NCBI RefSeq assembly: GCF_020096995.1
Contig: NZ_CP083692.1
Span: forward strand, 2,046,001-2,110,000
Length of the DNA: 64,000 bases
Source: Leucobacter sp. Psy1
Lineage (GTDB): Bacteria; Actinomycetota; Actinomycetes; Actinomycetales; Microbacteriaceae
Reading direction: 5' to 3'
The notes under the pieces were generated by a model. The model did no database searches. It was not told the origin of the DNA and saw only the letters and a program-made list of their open reading frames with translations. Shown one piece after another: positions 60,693 to 64,000 of the stretch (position 1 is its first letter; the number at the start of each line of letters is the position of its first letter). The position numbers and the translations under genes are program-made.

Positions 60693-62184
60693 TCGCCCGC
60701 CGGCGAAACGGGTCTACGGTCACGAGTGCCCCCGGGTCTACACCCGGCCAATGCGACCACTCACTCCCAAAACCTCGGCCGGGTTCTCCGCGATCCAGTT
60801 CGCCGAATGGCTGCACTCGCAGCTCAAGGGAACCCAGTTCGAGAAGTACGCGCCCCCGCTGCTCCCGTGGCAGCGGTGGTTCCTGATCCATGCGCTCGAA
60901 CTCATGCCCGACAACAGTTTCCGTTTCACGACGGTCCTGCTGTGGGTCGCTCGGCAGAACGGTAAGACGTTCCTCTCCGCTCTGCTGATCCTCTGGCGCA
61001 TGTACATCGACGCCGACTGCATCGCGATCGGAGTTGCGCAGAAACTCGCGACGGCCAAGAAGCCATACGAGCACGCCATGAAAATCATCTCGGTGATCCC
61101 GCGGCTCAAACAAGAACTTGAGCGCGAGTCACGGGTCGGCGGCGAGCTGTGGTTCGAACTCACCAACGGTCAACGCTACTGGGTGGATTCTGCTGAGAAC
61201 GGCGGCCGCGGCCTGACGTTCGACCTTGTGTTCGTGGACGAGATCCTCAAGCACAAGACATGGGCCGCGTGGTCGGCGCTCTCGAAAACGACGTTGGCGC
61301 GGCCGCGACCGCAGCTCATCGCCGCGTCGAACACGGGCGATGTCACGTCGATCGTGCAGAAGCACCTGCACGACGAAGCCATCAAGCACCTCGCCGATCC
61401 GACTACGCGCGTCGGCCTGTTCTGGTGGTCGCCTCCGGACGGGATGCCGCTCGATACCCCGGAGGCATGGGCCTACTCGAACCCGTCGATGGGCTACCTC
61501 ATCACCGAGGACGCGATCAAGAACGCGTGGTCAACGGACCCGGCGCCGGTCTTCCAATCCGAGGTCGGGAACCTGTTCATCGACGCCGCGTCGATGGGGC
61601 CGTTCCAGCCGGGCAAGTGGCAGGACGGGCTCGACATCCTGTCTCGGCGTGCCGAGGGTGCCGAGGTGTACATCTGCATCGAGGTGTCCCACAACCGGCA
61701 ACTCGCGCACATCGGGTTCGCGGCCTGGCGTGAGGACGGCAACGCCCACGTCGGCATCATGGCGTCGCGCCCCGGCACAGACTGGATCGTTCCGTGGCTC
61801 ACCGCCGACGAAAGAACGTTCACCCCGGCGGGGATCACCTTCCAGACGAAAGGCGCTCCGGTCTCGTCACTGGTCGGCGCATTCGACAAGGCCCGTCTCA
61901 ATGTCACGGAATGGGGCGGCCCGGATCTCGGACGAGCTACCGGTCAACTTCTCGACGGCGTGAACCTGGGGAAGGTCTTCCATCGCGAGCAGCCGCTCCT
62001 CGATGTCGCCGCTGGCAGCGCAGTGACGAAGCAACTCGGGGACGGGCACGTGATCGATCGCAAGAACTCGCCAGGTGACGCGTCTCCGATCTCAGCGGTC
62101 GCGGGCGCGTACTGGTTGCTCAACAACCCGCCGGCCAATTCGGTGCCCCGGGTACGCACACTCAGGAGGAGGTCACGTGGGTAG
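60616..62184 (+). CDS. Phage terminase large subunit
   Basis: This 522-residue protein has the Walker A ARQNGKT (Lys117) in the ATPase domain, Walker B LVFVDE (Asp208, Glu209), and conserved segments of the actinophage TerL C-terminal nuclease (YICIEVSHNRQLAHIGFAAW). The GTG at 60616 follows GGGGAGG and matches related starts (VANPTIRKAPRK). It packages DNA into proheads together with the small subunit. Confidence 0.93.
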   Translation: MANPTIRKAPRKTTNRSARGSAGKRSRPPAKRVYGHECPRVYTRPMRPLTPKTSAGFSAIQFAEWLHSQLKGTQFEKYAPPLLPWQRWFLIHALELMPDNSFRFTTVLLWVARQNGKTFLSALLILWRMYIDADCIAIGVAQKLATAKKPYEHAMKIISVIPRLKQELERESRVGGELWFELTNGQRYWVDSAENGGRGLTFDLVFVDEILKHKTWAAWSALSKTTLARPRPQLIAASNTGDVTSIVQKHLHDEAIKHLADPTTRVGLFWWSPPDGMPLDTPEAWAYSNPSMGYLITEDAIKNAWSTDPAPVFQSEVGNLFIDAASMGPFQPGKWQDGLDILSRRAEGAEVYICIEVSHNRQLAHIGFAAWREDGNAHVGIMASRPGTDWIVPWLTADERTFTPAGITFQTKGAPVSSLVGAFDKARLNVTEWGGPDLGRATGQLLDGVNLGKVFHREQPLLDVAAGSAVTKQLGDGHVIDRKNSPGDASPISAVAGAYWLLNNPPANSVPRVRTLRRRSRG

Positions 62185-64000
62185 GGTCAGCAACGCATTC
62201 CGCGCGCTCGTGACGCCGAGTGAGAAGCGCTCCCGCCGTCGGATGCCGTCTCTCGGCGGATCGCGCACTCTCGCCGGCGTCACGGTCACGCCGGAGCTCG
62301 CGCTGCAGGTGAACGCGGTTTACTCCGCGGTGCGCCTCGTCTCGGAGGCGATCGCCTGTCTCCCGGTCTCGGTCGTGAAGAAACAGGGCCGAAGCCGCCG
62401 AGCACCCTCGGGAGCGCACGCTCGGACAGCTCGACTGATCACTATCGCACCGAACCCCACCATGGACGCCGGGGAGTTCTGGCGACTCCTGACCGCCTGG
62501 ATGCTGCTCCGGGGCAACGCGTACGCGTACGTGCAGCGCGACGGCAACGGGGACGTTCAAGCCCTGTGGCCGATCCCCCCGACGATGGTGAAGGTCCTGC
62601 GCACGCCCACCGGAGTCCTTGCCTACAAGCTCTCGCACGACCAGCGCGACTGCTGGCTCCCCGTCGAACCTGGGTACGTCGCGACGCACCTCGAGGTGCT
62701 GCACTACCGGTGGTTCGGGCTCGGCACTGAGGGTCTCTCCCCCATCGGGGTAGCCCGTCAGACGATCGGGATCTCCCACGCCGCCACCGCGTACGTCGGC
62801 GGGTTCTTTGAGCGCGACGCGACGCCGGAGACAGTCGTCACGACGCAGGGCAACCTCACCGAAGAGCAATACGACCGGCTTCTCGATCAGCTCGAGGACC
62901 GTCACCAGGGGTTCGACAAGTCTCACAACCTCGCAGTGTTCGAGGGGGGCGCGAAGCTCGAGCGAGTCTCGCTCTCCCCCGCTGACGCGGCGTTCCTCGA
63001 CATCTACAAGCTCACCAGATCCGACATCGCATCGATCTATGGAGTTCCGCCGCACAAGATCGGCGACCTCGAGCACGCCACCTTCTCGAACATCGAACAC
63101 CAGTCGATCGAGTTCGTGCAGGACGGTCTCCTCCCGCCGATCCGGCGGCTCGAGCTCGTCACCGCGAGCCTGTTCGCGGACGACGACATGCAGATCAAGT
63201 TCGACACGAAGGGTCGGATGCGGGGCGACACCGCGACACAGGCGCAGTCGTACGCCACCGGGCGACAGTGGGGCTACCTCTCCGCGAACGACATCCGCGC
63301 ACTCGAGGACAAAGACCCGATCGAGGGCGGCGATGTCTACCTCGAGCCGATCAATATGATCCCTGCCGGACAGACCACCGTGCAACGCGCTGGCAATTCC
63401 CCCGCGCAGATCCCCACGCTCGCACCCACCGAATACCGCGCAGCGATCGAACGCCGAGCAGCACCCGCCGAGGAGTCGCCCACGTGGTCCGCCCGGATCA
63501 CGACCGTCCTCGTCGGCTACCTCGACGAGTTCCGGGACGAGGTAGCCGCGGCGCTCGCCGCCGAGCGGAACCTCCGATCCCTGGCGCAGATCGACGGCGA
63601 CGTGTGGGAGGAGCTGCTCGCCGAGCAGTTGCAACCCGTGTTCGCGGGCATCGTCAGCGAGTTCGGAGAGCGCGCGGCGTCGCAGGTAGGCGGCACATTC
63701 GCGAGCGGCAAGACGACCAACTGGGTACTCGCCGCCGCGCGCCGCCAAGCGCATTCCTACAACGTCTCGTTGTTCGAATCGCTCGAGCGGGTGTTGTCCG
63801 ACCTCGGTGAGACCTCCGTGCTCGATGCGCTCCGCACGTTTTTCGAGGGACGCGCCGCCGAGACTGCGCTCGTCGCCGCGACCGTGGTGAATGCCATCGG
63901 CGGATTCGGTCGCCACGAGGGCGCCGCGCAGAACGGCGCTCGCATGAAGACGTGGGTAGTCAATTCCAGTAACCCGAGACCCTCGCACGCCGCCATGGCT
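62177..64000 (+). CDS. Phage portal protein with C-terminal MuF-like domain (runs off window)
   Basis: The GTG at 62177 follows AGGAGG. At least 608 residues continue past the edge. Residues 1-420 are an HK97-type portal (VNAVYSAVRLVSEAIACLPV; PNPTMDAGEFWRLLTAWMLL; RSDIASIYGVPPHKIGD). From about 440 a new helical region leads to KTWVVNSSNPRPSHAAM, the signature of Mu gpF-like (MuF) minor head proteins. The frame is unbroken, so it is a portal-MuF fusion rather than two genes. Confidence 0.88.
   Translation, partial: MGRVSNAFRALVTPSEKRSRRRMPSLGGSRTLAGVTVTPELALQVNAVYSAVRLVSEAIACLPVSVVKKQGRSRRAPSGAHARTARLITIAPNPTMDAGEFWRLLTAWMLLRGNAYAYVQRDGNGDVQALWPIPPTMVKVLRTPTGVLAYKLSHDQRDCWLPVEPGYVATHLEVLHYRWFGLGTEGLSPIGVARQTIGISHAATAYVGGFFERDATPETVVTTQGNLTEEQYDRLLDQLEDRHQGFDKSHNLAVFEGGAKLERVSLSPADAAFLDIYKLTRSDIASIYGVPPHKIGDLEHATFSNIEHQSIEFVQDGLLPPIRRLELVTASLFADDDMQIKFDTKGRMRGDTATQAQSYATGRQWGYLSANDIRALEDKDPIEGGDVYLEPINMIPAGQTTVQRAGNSPAQIPTLAPTEYRAAIERRAAPAEESPTWSARITTVLVGYLDEFRDEVAAALAAERNLRSLAQIDGDVWEELLAEQLQPVFAGIVSEFGERAASQVGGTFASGKTTNWVLAAARRQAHSYNVSLFESLERVLSDLGETSVLDALRTFFEGRAAETALVAATVVNAIGGFGRHEGAAQNGARMKTWVVNSSNPRPSHAAMA

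Larger units (their letters stand above)
47863..64000. mobile_element. Integrated temperate siphophage-like prophage (left part)
   Basis: From the tRNA-Arg junction to the right edge all recognisable genes are phage-like: repressor, excisionase/Cro-like HTH, replication-initiator-like protein, HNH nucleases, DNA methyltransferase, terminase subunits and portal, with many small tightly overlapping genes. The distal end, attR and any integrase are outside the window. Most genes run rightward; the repressor and one membrane protein run leftward. Confidence 0.9.

Noticed and set aside
62162-63988. 608-codon reverse open frame antisense to the portal gene
   Set aside because: The forward strand encodes a portal protein with a good ribosome-binding site; the reverse frame is its shadow.
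47863-64000. Integrase gene in the left half of the prophage
   Set aside because: No tyrosine or serine recombinase signature was found in any frame; it is expected beyond the right edge.

Overview
The window is high-GC chromosomal DNA from an actinobacterium, most likely of the family Microbacteriaceae. The reasons are strong G/C bias at third codon positions, frequent GTG starts, a DUF222/HNH protein, a mycothiol-linked Rv2466c-type DsbA protein, an M1 aminopeptidase of the actinobacterial type and a Nei2-type glycosylase. The genus cannot be fixed from sequence alone. 

Layout. Bases 1-5990 hold a LysR regulator (cut by the window edge) divergent from a class V aminotransferase, then a leftward run leuB, ilvE, a fumarylacetoacetate hydrolase-family gene and rlmN. 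A tRNA-Leu(UAG) at 6121-6202 has a perfect 46-bp copy of its 3' end at 7654-7699. The two copies bound a 1.45-kb cryptic mini-island with a frameshifted excisionase-like gene and a short-chain dehydrogenase. Bases 7739-13980 carry small unknown genes, an AraC/VOC pair, a DUF222-HNH protein, an APH-type kinase and a coupled glycosyltransferase / exonuclease-phosphatase / membrane protein operon. Bases 13962-19516 are a mannitol PTS locus (mtlD, mtlF, mtlA, an extra stand-alone EIIB, and a divergent PRD activator). A MacAB-like efflux operon with a lipoprotein follows (20730-25164). 

Bases 26432-31989 are a translationally coupled surface-fibre or export operon. It encodes a TasA-like exported protein, three further exported proteins, an LAxTG-anchored protein, an RCC1-propeller protein and a SipW-type signal peptidase with a Ser/His active site. 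An 826-residue AAA+/LuxR regulator lies just upstream. Bases 35197-47670 are housekeeping: rdgB, rph, murI, rnhB, lepB, rplS, a Nei2 glycosylase, rpiB, the Rv2466c-like protein, an aldo/keto reductase, pepN, an MscS channel and a truncated haemoglobin. 

From about 47863 to beyond the right edge lies an integrated temperate phage. Its left end interrupts a tRNA-Arg(UCU) gene in the anticodon arm. The phage repressor gene ends exactly there: its stop codon falls in the tRNA anticodon loop. This geometry matches the integration-dependent immunity switch known from mycobacteriophages BPs and Brujita, in which attP sits inside the repressor gene. A mirror-image pair of apparently leaderless promoters separates the repressor from a divergent excisionase/Cro-like gene. 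An early-gene block follows (replication-initiator-like protein, HNH, DNA cytosine methyltransferase, many small genes, a lipoprotein). After it come a terminator and a late-type promoter, then HNH, small and large terminase subunits, and a portal protein that appears fused to a MuF-like head-morphogenesis domain. No integrase is in the window. Under the switch model it should lie at the far right end of the prophage.
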